Below, piece after piece: positions 1 through 5,191 of a stretch of 5,191 nucleotides of DNA. The notes under the pieces were generated by a model that did not search any database, had not been told where the DNA came from, and was given only the letters and a program-made list of their open reading frames with translations. The position numbers and the translations under genes are program-made. Position 1 is the stretch's first letter; each line of letters begins with the position of its first letter. This DNA is from Elusimicrobia bacterium RIFCSPLOWO2_01_FULL_64_13. GTDB taxonomy: Bacteria; Elusimicrobiota; Elusimicrobia; 2-02-FULL-39-32. The stretch is from NCBI GenBank assembly GCA_001800095.1, contig MGUT01000008.1:47372-52562 (forward strand), read 5' to 3'.

Positions 1-177
1 CGCCGCGCCGAGGAATTCATCGCCGCCCTCGCCCACGCCGCCTGGGAAGAGATGGGGGCCGATCCCACGGGAGAAAGGGCCGGACGCCTGGACCGGGTGC
101 TGGAATACGGCCAGCGACTCAAACGCAACGCCTCCCCGCAGATGACCCTGGACGCTCTCCTGGCCGGACTCCGATGA
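1..177 (+). CDS. holB: Probable DNA polymerase III delta-prime subunit, C-terminal tail (partial)
   Basis: Only the last 58 codons are in the window; the gene begins upstream. The reading frame from base 1 stays open to the TGA at 175-177. The visible peptide is helical and ends in LKRNASPQMTLDALLAGL, which resembles the end of the C-terminal collar domain of delta-prime/DnaX-like clamp-loader subunits, where a KRNA(N/S)P..TLE.LL pattern is common. If so, it is part of the clamp loader that places the beta sliding clamp on DNA. Position supports the call: holB is often just upstream of metG and tatD. In many genomes a ricT/PSP1-type gene lies between holB and metG; here metG follows directly with a 4-base overlap. 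The ATPase-like domain is not visible, so the call rests on a short tail plus context. Confidence 0.66.
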   Translation, partial: RRAEEFIAALAHAAWEEMGADPTGERAGRLDRVLEYGQRLKRNASPQMTLDALLAGLR

Positions 178-1706
178 AACGCTTCTATATCACCACTCCC
201 ATCTATTACGTGAACGACCGGCCCCATATCGGCCACGCCTACACCACGGTCGCCGCGGACGTCCTGGCGCGCTGGAAACGGATGTCCGGGGTCCCCGTCT
301 TCTTCCTGACCGGGACCGACGAGCACGGCTCCAAGATCGTCCAGGCCGCCCAGGCCAAGGGACTCTCCCCCCAGGAGTTCGTGGACGGGCTCGCCGGAGA
401 GTTCCGCAAGCTCTGGGAAACGCTCGGCATCTCCTGCGACGACTTCATCCGCACCACCGAGGACCGGCACGTCCGCGTGGTGCAGTCGGCCTTCTCCGCC
501 CTGCTCCGCAAGGGAGAGATCACGAAGGGTTTCTACGAGGATTGGTACTGCGTCGCCTGCGAGAGCTTCTGGCTCGAGAACGAGCTGGCCGGGAACGCCT
601 GCCCGGACTGCGGGCGGAAAGTCGAGCGTCTCAAAGAGGAGAGCTATTTCTTCCGACTTTCCAAGTACGGCCAGCGCCTTCTCGACCTTTACGCGGGCGA
701 GCGCGGCGGGAAAAACTTCCTCTCCGGGCGGCATTCGCTCGAAATGGAGAATTTCGTGCGCGCGGGACTCAAGGACATTTCCGTCTCCCGCCTGAACGAG
801 AAATGGGGCGTGCCGGTGCCGGAGGACCCGCGCCATACCGTCTACGTCTGGGTGGACGCCCTCCTGAACTATATCACCGCGGCGGGTTTCGCGCCGGACC
901 CCCGGACCGGCGCGGCCGGAATCGACGGGACCATCTGGCCGTGCGACGTGCATTTCGTGGGCAAGGAGATCTTCCGCTTCCACGCCATCACCTGGCCGGC
1001 CCTTCTCGACGCCCTCGGCCTCGAGCCCCCGCGGAAGGTGTTCTCGCACGGCTGGTGGACCGTGGAGGGCGAGAAGATGTCCAAATCCAAGGGCAATATC
1101 GTGGACCCGTTCGACATGGTGCGGGAATTCGGCGTGGACGGTTTCCGCTACTTCCTATTGCGGGAGATCCCTTTCGGCGCAGACGGGGACTTCTCCCGGA
1201 ACGCGCTCGTCTCACGGTACAACTCGGATCTGGCCAACAACCTCGGCAATCTTTTTTCCCGGGTCCTGACCCTGATCGACAAGTTCTACGGCGGGATCCT
1301 GCGGGCCGGCCCCGAGGGCGCCTTCGCGTCCCCTCTGGCCGCGAAGTTCCCGGCGATCGAGGACGCGTTCGAGCGGATCGCCTTCCAGGAGGTCCTCGAG
1401 ATCCTGCAGGGAGCGGTCGCCGAGGCCAACCGCTACCTGGACGAACGCGCCCCATGGAACGCCGCCAAGACGGACCCGGCGGGCGCGGAAAAGGTCCTGG
1501 CCGAATGCCTGCTGGTCCTGCGCTGGCTGGCCGCGGCTTTTTGGCCCTTCATGCCGGGCTCCTCCCAGACCATGTGGAAGAGGATGGGCGAGACGGGGGA
1601 CCTCGCCCGCGCCGGGGCCCGGGTCCTGCGCGATCCCTTTTTCGAATTTTCTCCGGGGAAAAAAACGGAACGCGGGGCCATCCTGTTCCCCAGGATCCAG
1701 AAGTGA
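174..1706 (+). CDS. metG: Methionyl-tRNA synthetase, short form without C-terminal tRNA-binding domain
   Basis: This cytoplasmic class I aminoacyl-tRNA synthetase charges tRNA-Met with methionine using ATP. The 510-residue protein starts with YITTPIYYVN and carries the HIGH motif at residues 18-21, TGTDEHG at 46-52, and KMSKS at 301-305. A CxxC...CxxC zinc-knuckle pair is formed by Cys126/129 and Cys143/146. The anticodon-binding helical domain follows, with YNSDLANNLGNLFSRV at 349-364 and the conserved Trp428 in ERAPWNAAK. The protein ends in LFPRI plus two residues, the usual end of short MetRS enzymes, so it is complete; there is no Trbp111-like domain. The ATG overlaps the upstream stop (ATGA) and has only a weak GGA at 166-168, so translation is probably coupled to holB. 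The last 34 codons lie in the first copy of a 179-bp duplication, but the gene is unbroken. Confidence 0.97.
   Translation: MKRFYITTPIYYVNDRPHIGHAYTTVAADVLARWKRMSGVPVFFLTGTDEHGSKIVQAAQAKGLSPQEFVDGLAGEFRKLWETLGISCDDFIRTTEDRHVRVVQSAFSALLRKGEITKGFYEDWYCVACESFWLENELAGNACPDCGRKVERLKEESYFFRLSKYGQRLLDLYAGERGGKNFLSGRHSLEMENFVRAGLKDISVSRLNEKWGVPVPEDPRHTVYVWVDALLNYITAAGFAPDPRTGAAGIDGTIWPCDVHFVGKEIFRFHAITWPALLDALGLEPPRKVFSHGWWTVEGEKMSKSKGNIVDPFDMVREFGVDGFRYFLLREIPFGADGDFSRNALVSRYNSDLANNLGNLFSRVLTLIDKFYGGILRAGPEGAFASPLAAKFPAIEDAFERIAFQEVLEILQGAVAEANRYLDERAPWNAAKTDPAGAEKVLAECLLVLRWLAAAFWPFMPGSSQTMWKRMGETGDLARAGARVLRDPFFEFSPGKKTERGAILFPRIQK
1601..1619 (+). repeat. 19-bp boundary repeat, metG copy
   Basis: CCTCGCCCGCGCCGGGGCC in the metG reading frame encodes LARAGA after a shared C. 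The same 19 bases occur at 1780-1798 and 1959-1977, spaced exactly 179 bases apart. This copy lies at its native place in metG (residues 477-482). Confidence 0.95.
1692..1695 (+). promoter_or_regulatory. Shine-Dalgarno AGGA for the duplicated tatD start
   Basis: AGGA ends 7 bases before the GTG at 1703, inside the end of metG. It is presumably the original tatD ribosome binding site and now serves the chimeric ORF. Confidence 0.55.
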
Positions 1707-1779
1707 GCGGACCGGACGGACTCATCGACACGCATGCGCACCTCTGCGATCCCCGGTTCGATCCCGACCGGGAAGCGGT

Positions 1780-1798
1780 CCTCGCCCGCGCCGGGGCC
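1780..1798 (+). repeat. 19-bp boundary repeat, hybrid junction copy
   Basis: The copy at the duplication junction. The following base, G1799, matches the tatD copy (G1978) rather than the metG copy (C1620), while from 1801 onward the sequence follows metG. The switch from tatD to metG sequence therefore lies at about 1799-1801. Confidence 0.93.
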
Positions 1799-1870
1799 GG
1801 GGTCCTGCGCGATCCCTTTTTCGAATTTTCTCCGGGGAAAAAAACGGAACGCGGGGCCATCCTGTTCCCC

Positions 1871-1874
1871 AGGA
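1871..1874 (+). promoter_or_regulatory. Shine-Dalgarno AGGA for intact tatD
   Basis: Duplicate of the site at 1692-1695, again 7 bases before a GTG (1882). It supports the GTG as the start of the full-length tatD. Confidence 0.55.
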
Positions 1875-1881
1875 TCCAGAA

Positions 1882-2715
1882 GTGAGCGGACCGGACGGAC
1901 TCATCGACACGCATGCGCACCTCTGCGATCCCCGGTTCGATCCCGACCGGGAAGCGGTCCTCGCCCGCGCCGGGGCCGGAGGAATCGTCACGATCGTGGA
2001 GATCGCGGACCGCCCCGCGGGCTGGGAGGCCTCCCGCTCCCTCGCCCTCTCCGCCAACGGGAAGGAGACCGGACCGCGGATGCTCTGGTCCTGCGGGTTC
2101 CATCCCCACTACGCCCAGGAAGCCGCCGGGTTCGATTTCACCTCCATGGTCGGGGCCGCCCGCGACCCGGATTGCGTCGCCGTGGGGGAGATCGGCCTGG
2201 ATACCGTGAAAAGCCGCTCGTCCCGGGACGACCAGATCCGGCTTTTCCGCGAGGCCCTGGAGGTGGCGGGAGAGCTGGACAAGCCCGTCGTGATCCACTG
2301 CCGGGAAGCCCAGGCCGACACCCTGCGGATATTGCGGAGCTTTTTCGGAGGGCTCTCGCGCCGGGACGGCGCGGCCGGCGTGATCCACTGCTTTTCCGGG
2401 GACATCCATTTCGCGGAAGGCTGCCTGGACCTGGGGTTCTACATCGGCGTGGACGGGCCGGTGACCTATCCCAGCTCCGGCCCCCTGCGCGAGGTGCTCC
2501 GGCAGGTCCCTCTGGACCGCATCGTCCTCGAGACCGACTGCCCCTATCTGCCCCCGCAGGCCATGCGCGGCCAAAGAAACGAGCCGGCCGCCCTGGGAGA
2601 TATCTCCCGGAAACTGGCCGGACTCTTCGACAGGTCCCCGGACGAGATCGCCCGGATCACGAGCGAGAACGCCAGGACCCTTTTCCGTCTGCGACGGCCC
2701 CGGAGGGACCCGTGA
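1882..2715 (+). CDS. tatD: TatD family metal-dependent hydrolase (DNase-like)
   Basis: This 277-residue protein has the usual length of the family, a cytoplasmic TIM-barrel metalloenzyme of the amidohydrolase superfamily. E. coli TatD and relatives act as Mg-dependent exonucleases in DNA repair or degradation; the exact substrate here is unknown. Signature residues are all present in order: HxH at 11-13 (THAHL), GFHPHYA at 72-78, Glu103 in VGEIGLD, His139 in VVIHCREA, His169 in GVIHCFSGD, Asp219 in LETDCPYLPP, RGQRNEP at 229-235, and a terminal NARTLFRL close to the usual NARRLFG. The tyrosine often following GEIGLD is Thr here. The GTG start at 1882 overlaps the stop of the chimeric ORF and has an AGGA 7 bases upstream. 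The first 26 codons lie in the second copy of the duplication. The stop overlaps the next gene by four bases (GTGA), implying coupled synthesis with the radical SAM partner. Confidence 0.95.
   Translation: MSGPDGLIDTHAHLCDPRFDPDREAVLARAGAGGIVTIVEIADRPAGWEASRSLALSANGKETGPRMLWSCGFHPHYAQEAAGFDFTSMVGAARDPDCVAVGEIGLDTVKSRSSRDDQIRLFREALEVAGELDKPVVIHCREAQADTLRILRSFFGGLSRRDGAAGVIHCFSGDIHFAEGCLDLGFYIGVDGPVTYPSSGPLREVLRQVPLDRIVLETDCPYLPPQAMRGQRNEPAALGDISRKLAGLFDRSPDEIARITSENARTLFRLRRPRRDP
1959..1977 (+). repeat. 19-bp boundary repeat, tatD copy
   Basis: Third occurrence of the 19-bp sequence, at its native place in tatD (residues 27-32, LARAGA), followed by GGAGGAATCG of the unduplicated gene. It shows that metG and tatD independently contain the same short sequence in the same codon phase. 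Confidence 0.95.
2702..2706 (+). promoter_or_regulatory. Shine-Dalgarno GGAGG that fixes the radical SAM start
   Basis: GGAGG ends 5 bases before the GTG at 2712, within the end of tatD. The open frame of the next gene extends far upstream into tatD, so this site and the GTGA overlap are what place the real start at 2712. Confidence 0.7.
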
Positions 2716-3338
2716 GCGATGGTCCGCCGGCCCTCGCCTACCGCTACCGCGATTCGCTCTACCTCAACATCACGAGCCGCTGCCCCACCGCCTGCGAGTT
2801 CTGCATCAAGTTCTCCTGGAACTACCGCTACCGCGGCGTCGATCTCCGGCTCGGGCGCGACCCCGCGGTCGCGGACATCCTCCGGGAGGCGGGAGACCCG
2901 TCCGCCTGGGCGGAAGTGGTCTATTGCGGCTACGGCGAGTCCACCTACCGCCTGGAAGACATGAAGGAGATCTCCCGCTCCCTCCGCGCCCGGGGGGCCG
3001 GGAGGATCCGCCTGAACACCATCGGGCTGGGGAACCTCATCCACGGCAGGAACATCGCCCCGGACCTGCGGGGAACGGTCGATTCCGTGTCCGTGTCCCT
3101 GAACACGAAGGATCCCGTTCTCTGGGCGAAGATCCACCGCCCGCTCCCCGAATTCCGCGAGAAAGGTTTCGAAAGCGTCCTGGATTTCATACGCCAATGC
3201 GCCAAGGCCGTCCCGGACACGGTGGTGACGACCGTGGAAGGGATGGAGCCGGACCTGGAAGGATTCAAGGCGCTGGTCGCGGGACTGGGGGCGTCGATCA
3301 GGGTGCGGCCCCATCTGGACGACTATGAGAACTCATGA
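2712..3338 (+). CDS. TatD-associated radical SAM protein
   Basis: A 208-residue protein with a Cx3Cx2C motif (Cys24, Cys28, Cys31 in RCPTACEFC), which binds the 4Fe-4S cluster used for reductive cleavage of S-adenosylmethionine. The family-like pattern CIKFSWNYRYRG at 31-42 follows. CGYGEST at 72-78 is the SAM-binding GGE-type strand, with LNTIGLGNLIHGRNI at 101-115 and SVSLNT at 127-132 as later barrel strands. These match the small radical SAM family known to sit next to, or be fused to, TatD proteins (TIGR04038 as I recall it). Its reaction and substrate are not known to me. At this length it has a partial barrel and no auxiliary cluster domain; the only other cysteines are Cys72 and Cys163. 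The frame is open upstream to 1734, but that part is antisense-like, Arg/Pro-rich shadow of tatD; GTG at 2712 with GGAGG and the 4-base overlap is the credible start. Confidence 0.9.
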   Translation: MSDGPPALAYRYRDSLYLNITSRCPTACEFCIKFSWNYRYRGVDLRLGRDPAVADILREAGDPSAWAEVVYCGYGESTYRLEDMKEISRSLRARGAGRIRLNTIGLGNLIHGRNIAPDLRGTVDSVSVSLNTKDPVLWAKIHRPLPEFREKGFESVLDFIRQCAKAVPDTVVTTVEGMEPDLEGFKALVAGLGASIRVRPHLDDYENS

Positions 3339-3342
3339 AGAC

Positions 3343-4680
3343 ATGAAGCCCGTCTCACCGGCCTGGAAGGCATGGGCCGTCCTCTCCTTTTGCTGGGCCC
3401 TGTCGGCCTCGTCCCCGGTCCGCGCGGACGTCCTGCGGGCGTCGTTCGCTGGGGCCATCGGGCCGGCGTCCGCGGAATGGCTGGCCTCCGCCGTCAGGGA
3501 AGCCAACCGGTCCGGGTCGGAAGCCCTCGTGATCGAGCTGGACACCCCGGGAGGCCTCCTGGAATCGACCCGCCTCCTCGTGCGCGAGATCTCGGGGTCC
3601 AGCGTTCCGGTCGTGGTCTACGTGGCTCCCGGAGGCGCGCGGGCCGCTTCCGCCGGGACTTTCATCACCCTGGCAGCCCACGTGGCCGCCATGGCTCCCG
3701 GCACCAGGATCGGAGCGGCCCATCCCGTCGAACTGGGCAAAGAGTCGCAGGGCGACATGCGCGAGAAACTCGAGAACGACACGGCCGCCTTCATCCGGAC
3801 CATCGCGGAATCGCGCGGCCGCAACATTCGCTGGGCCGATGACGCGGTCCGGAAAAGCAGCTCCTCCACCGAGCGGGAAGCGTTGGCCATGAGGGTGGTG
3901 GACCTGGTGGCGCCCGATCTCGCCGGTCTCTTGGCGCGCCTGGACGGGCGGAACGTCACCACCGTCTCCGGGCCCAGGACTTTGCGCACCCGGGGGATCC
4001 CTGTCAGGGATTACCCCATGGACTGGCGCGTGAAACTGCTGGCCGTCCTCACCGACCCCAACATCGCTTACATTTTGATGATGGTGGGCATATATGGTAT
4101 CCTCTATGAAGTCATCCATCCCGGGGCTGTTTTCCCCGGCGTGGCGGGGAGCATCTGCCTGATCCTGGGGCTCTACGCCCTGCAGACCCTGCCCATCGAT
4201 ATCGCCGGACTGGCGCTCCTGGGGCTGGCGCTCGTTTTGTTCGCGATCGAAAGCCAGGTTGCCAGCGGGCTCCTGGGGCTGGGCGGAGTGATCAGTCTGG
4301 CTTTGGGGTCGCTCCTCCTCATCCCCAAGGAGTACCCCTATTTGAAAATCTCCAGGTCGCTCATCGCCGGCATGGCGGCCGCCACGGGCCTTTTCGTCTT
4401 TGCCGCGGCGGCGCTGGCCCTGCGCGCGCGCAAGAGGCGGGCCGTCACGGGAACGGAAGCGATGGTCGGCCGGACCGCCCGGGCCGTGACCGCGTTCCGC
4501 CCGGAGGGCCAGGCGGTCTACGACGGCGAGATCTGGAACGCGGCCCCCCTGCCGGGAGAGACCGTGGAGGAAGGAGACCGGCTGGAGATCGTCGGAGTGG
4601 ACAAGTTGAAGCTGATCGTGAAACGCGCCGCCGGACCGGGCCGCGAGGGCGGGCCGGGAACGGGCAAGGAGGGAGCATGA
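3343..4680 (+). CDS. nfeD: NfeD/ClpP-class membrane serine protease (long form)
   Basis: About 445 residues; numbering is from ATG 3343. A signal peptide (residues 1-28, probable cleavage after VRA) leads into a ClpP/crotonase-like domain with LVIELDTPGG at 62-71. The catalytic serine is most likely Ser103 in GARAASAGT. The NfeD-type dyad also needs a lysine; Lys171 in AVRKSSSS, at the usual place before the EAL.....VDLVA segment, is a candidate only. About five membrane segments follow (roughly 240-258, 264-282, 284-302, 306-327, 338-361), then a C-terminal OB-fold NfeD domain (369-428, GRTARAVTAFRPEG...GDRLEIVGV). In the archaeal pair PH1510/PH1511, such a protease cleaves the C-terminal region of the neighbouring stomatin, and a slipin gene follows here with an ATGA overlap. 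Start: an in-frame ATG at 3325 would overlap the radical SAM gene by 14 bases and add MRTHED, acidic residues atypical of a signal peptide; neither start has a good ribosome binding site. Confidence 0.93.
   Translation: MKPVSPAWKAWAVLSFCWALSASSPVRADVLRASFAGAIGPASAEWLASAVREANRSGSEALVIELDTPGGLLESTRLLVREISGSSVPVVVYVAPGGARAASAGTFITLAAHVAAMAPGTRIGAAHPVELGKESQGDMREKLENDTAAFIRTIAESRGRNIRWADDAVRKSSSSTEREALAMRVVDLVAPDLAGLLARLDGRNVTTVSGPRTLRTRGIPVRDYPMDWRVKLLAVLTDPNIAYILMMVGIYGILYEVIHPGAVFPGVAGSICLILGLYALQTLPIDIAGLALLGLALVLFAIESQVASGLLGLGGVISLALGSLLLIPKEYPYLKISRSLIAGMAAATGLFVFAAAALALRARKRRAVTGTEAMVGRTARAVTAFRPEGQAVYDGEIWNAAPLPGETVEEGDRLEIVGVDKLKLIVKRAAGPGREGGPGTGKEGA
4666..4672 (+). promoter_or_regulatory. 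Strong Shine-Dalgarno AAGGAGG for slipin
   Basis: A full consensus AAGGAGG lies 4 bases before the ATG at 4677, inside the last codons of nfeD. It is the best ribosome binding site in the window and suggests that the slipin is made at a higher rate than nfeD from the same message. Confidence 0.75.
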
Positions 4681-5191
4681 ACCTGATCGGGAATCTGATG
4701 AGCGTCGCGACTTTTATCATCGTCGGCTTCGTCATCCTCTGGGGGGTCGGATTGAGGATCCTCCAGGAATACGAGCGCGGGGTCGTTCTGATGCTGGGCC
4801 GTTTCTGGAAAGTGAAGGGTCCGGGCCTGGTGTGGGTGGTGCCGGTGCTCCAGAGGATGCGGGTAGTGGACACCCGCGTGGTCACGATGGACGTGGAGCC
4901 CCAGGACGTGATCACCAAGGACAACGTCTCGGTCAAGGTGAACGCGGTCGTCTATTTCCGGGTCGTGGAGCCCCGCCGGGCCACCCTCGACGTCCAGAAC
5001 TACCTCTTCGCCACGTCCCAGATCGCCCAGACATCGCTGCGCAGCGTGCTGGGGCAGAAGGAGGTGGACGCGCTTTTCGTCAACCGCGACGAGATCAACC
5101 TGGTGCTGCAAAAGATCATCGACCAGCATACCGAGCCCTGGGGCGTGAAGGTGACCGCCGTCGAGGTCAAGAACGTGGACTTCCCTCCGGA
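4677..5191 (+). CDS. Slipin (prokaryotic stomatin, SPFH/band 7 protein), N-terminal part
   Basis: The frame is open from ATG 4677 to the window edge, 171 full codons plus two bases; slipins are usually about 250-260 residues, so the last third is missing. One N-terminal hydrophobic membrane segment (about 4-28) is followed by LQEYERGVVLMLGRFW at 29-44 and the SPFH domain: GPGLVWVVP at 48-56, VDTRVVTMDVEPQDVITKDN at 64-83, and ATSQIAQTSLRSVLGQKEVD at 111-130. Next comes WGVKVTAVEVKNVDFP at 154-169, all typical of the stomatin/slipin subfamily. Family members form oligomeric membrane-associated scaffolds. The ATG shares bases with the nfeD stop (ATGA). The pairing with a long NfeD suggests a membrane quality-control unit in which NfeD may process the slipin; the hydrophobic C-terminal cleavage region known from PH1511 is outside the window. 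Confidence 0.93.
   Translation, partial: MNLIGNLMSVATFIIVGFVILWGVGLRILQEYERGVVLMLGRFWKVKGPGLVWVVPVLQRMRVVDTRVVTMDVEPQDVITKDNVSVKVNAVVYFRVVEPRRATLDVQNYLFATSQIAQTSLRSVLGQKEVDALFVNRDEINLVLQKIIDQHTEPWGVKVTAVEVKNVDFPP

Larger units (their letters stand above)
1601..1779 (+). repeat. 179-bp tandem duplication, first copy
   Basis: This segment recurs directly after itself at 1780-1958. I compared the copies base by base and found one difference, C at 1620 against G at 1799; the 159 bases from 1621 and from 1800 are identical. This copy holds the last 34 codons of metG, the metG stop, and the start of a first tatD copy. Its left end is the native metG sequence. Confidence 0.97.
1703..1885 (+). pseudogene. 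Chimeric ORF: TatD N-terminus fused in frame to MetG C-terminus
   Basis: This 60-codon ORF is a product of the 179-bp duplication. Residues 1-32 equal the start of TatD, including the THAHL metal-binding motif (His11, His13). From residue 34 the sequence is the last 27 residues of MetG, ending LFPRIQK and TGA. Residue 33 is Gly where MetG has Arg483. It lacks the remaining TatD metal ligands and most of both parents, so enzymatic activity is not expected. It has an AGGA ribosome binding site, starts in a GTGA overlap with the metG stop and ends in a GTGA overlap with the intact tatD start, so it may well be translated and could carry ribosomes on to tatD. It is best read as a broken duplicate of tatD. 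If the duplication is an assembly error, this ORF does not exist. Confidence 0.65.
1780..1958 (+). repeat. 179-bp tandem duplication, second copy
   Basis: Second head-to-tail copy with period 179. Its left end is a hybrid: the bases before it are tatD sequence and the bases after the 19-bp boundary repeat are metG sequence. It ends inside the intact tatD gene. As 179 is not a multiple of three, the metG tail here is read in the phase of the tatD start rather than the original metG phase. Confidence 0.97.

Noticed and set aside
1647..1662. Near-palindrome TTTTCTCCGGGGAAAA next to a run of seven A (1659-1665), repeated at 1826-1841
   Set aside because: It lies inside metG codons, has no U-tract of terminator type, and the codon phase GGG AAA AAA ACG is not a canonical slippery heptamer. 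I do not propose frameshifting or termination.
542..1885. Long + strand open frame of 447 codons overlapping metG
   Set aside because: It is Arg/Pro/Gly-rich shadow of metG in GC-rich DNA. Only its last part, from GTG 1703, is meaningful, as the chimeric ORF.
1601..1977. CRISPR or attachment-site reading of the 19-bp triple repeat
   Set aside because: The 179-bp spacing is two copies of the same coding sequence rather than unique spacers, and no integrase or cas gene is present.
1549..2574. Minus-strand open frame of 341 codons
   Set aside because: It is antisense to metG and tatD, contains the duplicated segment in two frames, and shows no recognisable motif.
1734..2711. Upstream extension of the radical SAM frame through tatD
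   Set aside because: The extension is low-complexity Arg/Pro/Gly sequence in a shifted tatD frame. The radical SAM homology, the GGAGG site and the GTGA overlap all place the start at 2712.
2544..3314. Minus-strand open frame of 256 codons, and a similar one at 3355-4119
   Set aside because: Both are antisense shadows of genes with clear family motifs on the + strand; long stop-free antisense frames are expected at this GC content.
4075..4103. TTGATG-17-TATCCT resembling a sigma-70 promoter inside nfeD
   Set aside because: It matches only 4 of 6 bases in each box and lies in the codons of a membrane segment, which are AT-richer for amino-acid reasons. The distance to the slipin is over 500 bases.
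4518..5129. Minus-strand open frame of 203 codons opposite the slipin
   Set aside because: The + strand has clear stomatin/SPFH motifs from 4677; the antisense product is His/Asp-rich without a family pattern.

Overview
This is a GC-rich bacterial window in which every convincing gene lies on the + strand and almost no base is left uncoded. Neighbouring genes share stop/start bases: ATGA at 174-177 and 4677-4680, GTGA at 1703-1706, 1882-1885 and 2712-2715. The layout looks like one translationally coupled operon that enters from the left and runs off the right edge. I see no terminator, RNA gene, CRISPR array or transposase. High GC, GTG starts and a TatD-associated radical SAM protein would suit a deltaproteobacterium-like or related lineage, but this placement is only inference.

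Layout: the C-terminal tail of a probable DNA polymerase III delta-prime subunit (holB, 1-177); a complete short-form methionyl-tRNA synthetase (metG, 174-1706); a 60-codon chimeric ORF (1703-1885); a complete TatD-family metal-dependent hydrolase (1882-2715); a small TatD-associated radical SAM protein (2712-3338); a secreted or membrane NfeD/ClpP-class serine protease (about 3343-4680); and the first 171 codons of a slipin (stomatin/SPFH protein, 4677 onward).

The main anomaly is a 179-bp head-to-tail duplication, 1601-1779 and 1780-1958, with one mismatch between the copies. It spans the metG/tatD junction. It is bounded by a 19-bp sequence that occurs once in the end of metG and once in the start of tatD and therefore now appears three times. 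Both full genes survive. Between them sits an in-frame fusion of the TatD N-terminus to the MetG C-terminus, which keeps the 4-base overlap with each neighbour. It is either a very recent recombination event or an assembly artefact; the sequence alone cannot decide.

Functionally the window joins two modules. holB-metG-tatD is a common housekeeping cluster (replication clamp loading, Met-tRNA charging, nuclease/hydrolase), here extended by the radical SAM partner of TatD. nfeD-slipin is a conserved membrane pair in which, by analogy with the archaeal PH1510/PH1511 pair, the protease may cleave the slipin. Apart from the duplication, the region is ordinary; I did not find a new defence or mobile system in it.
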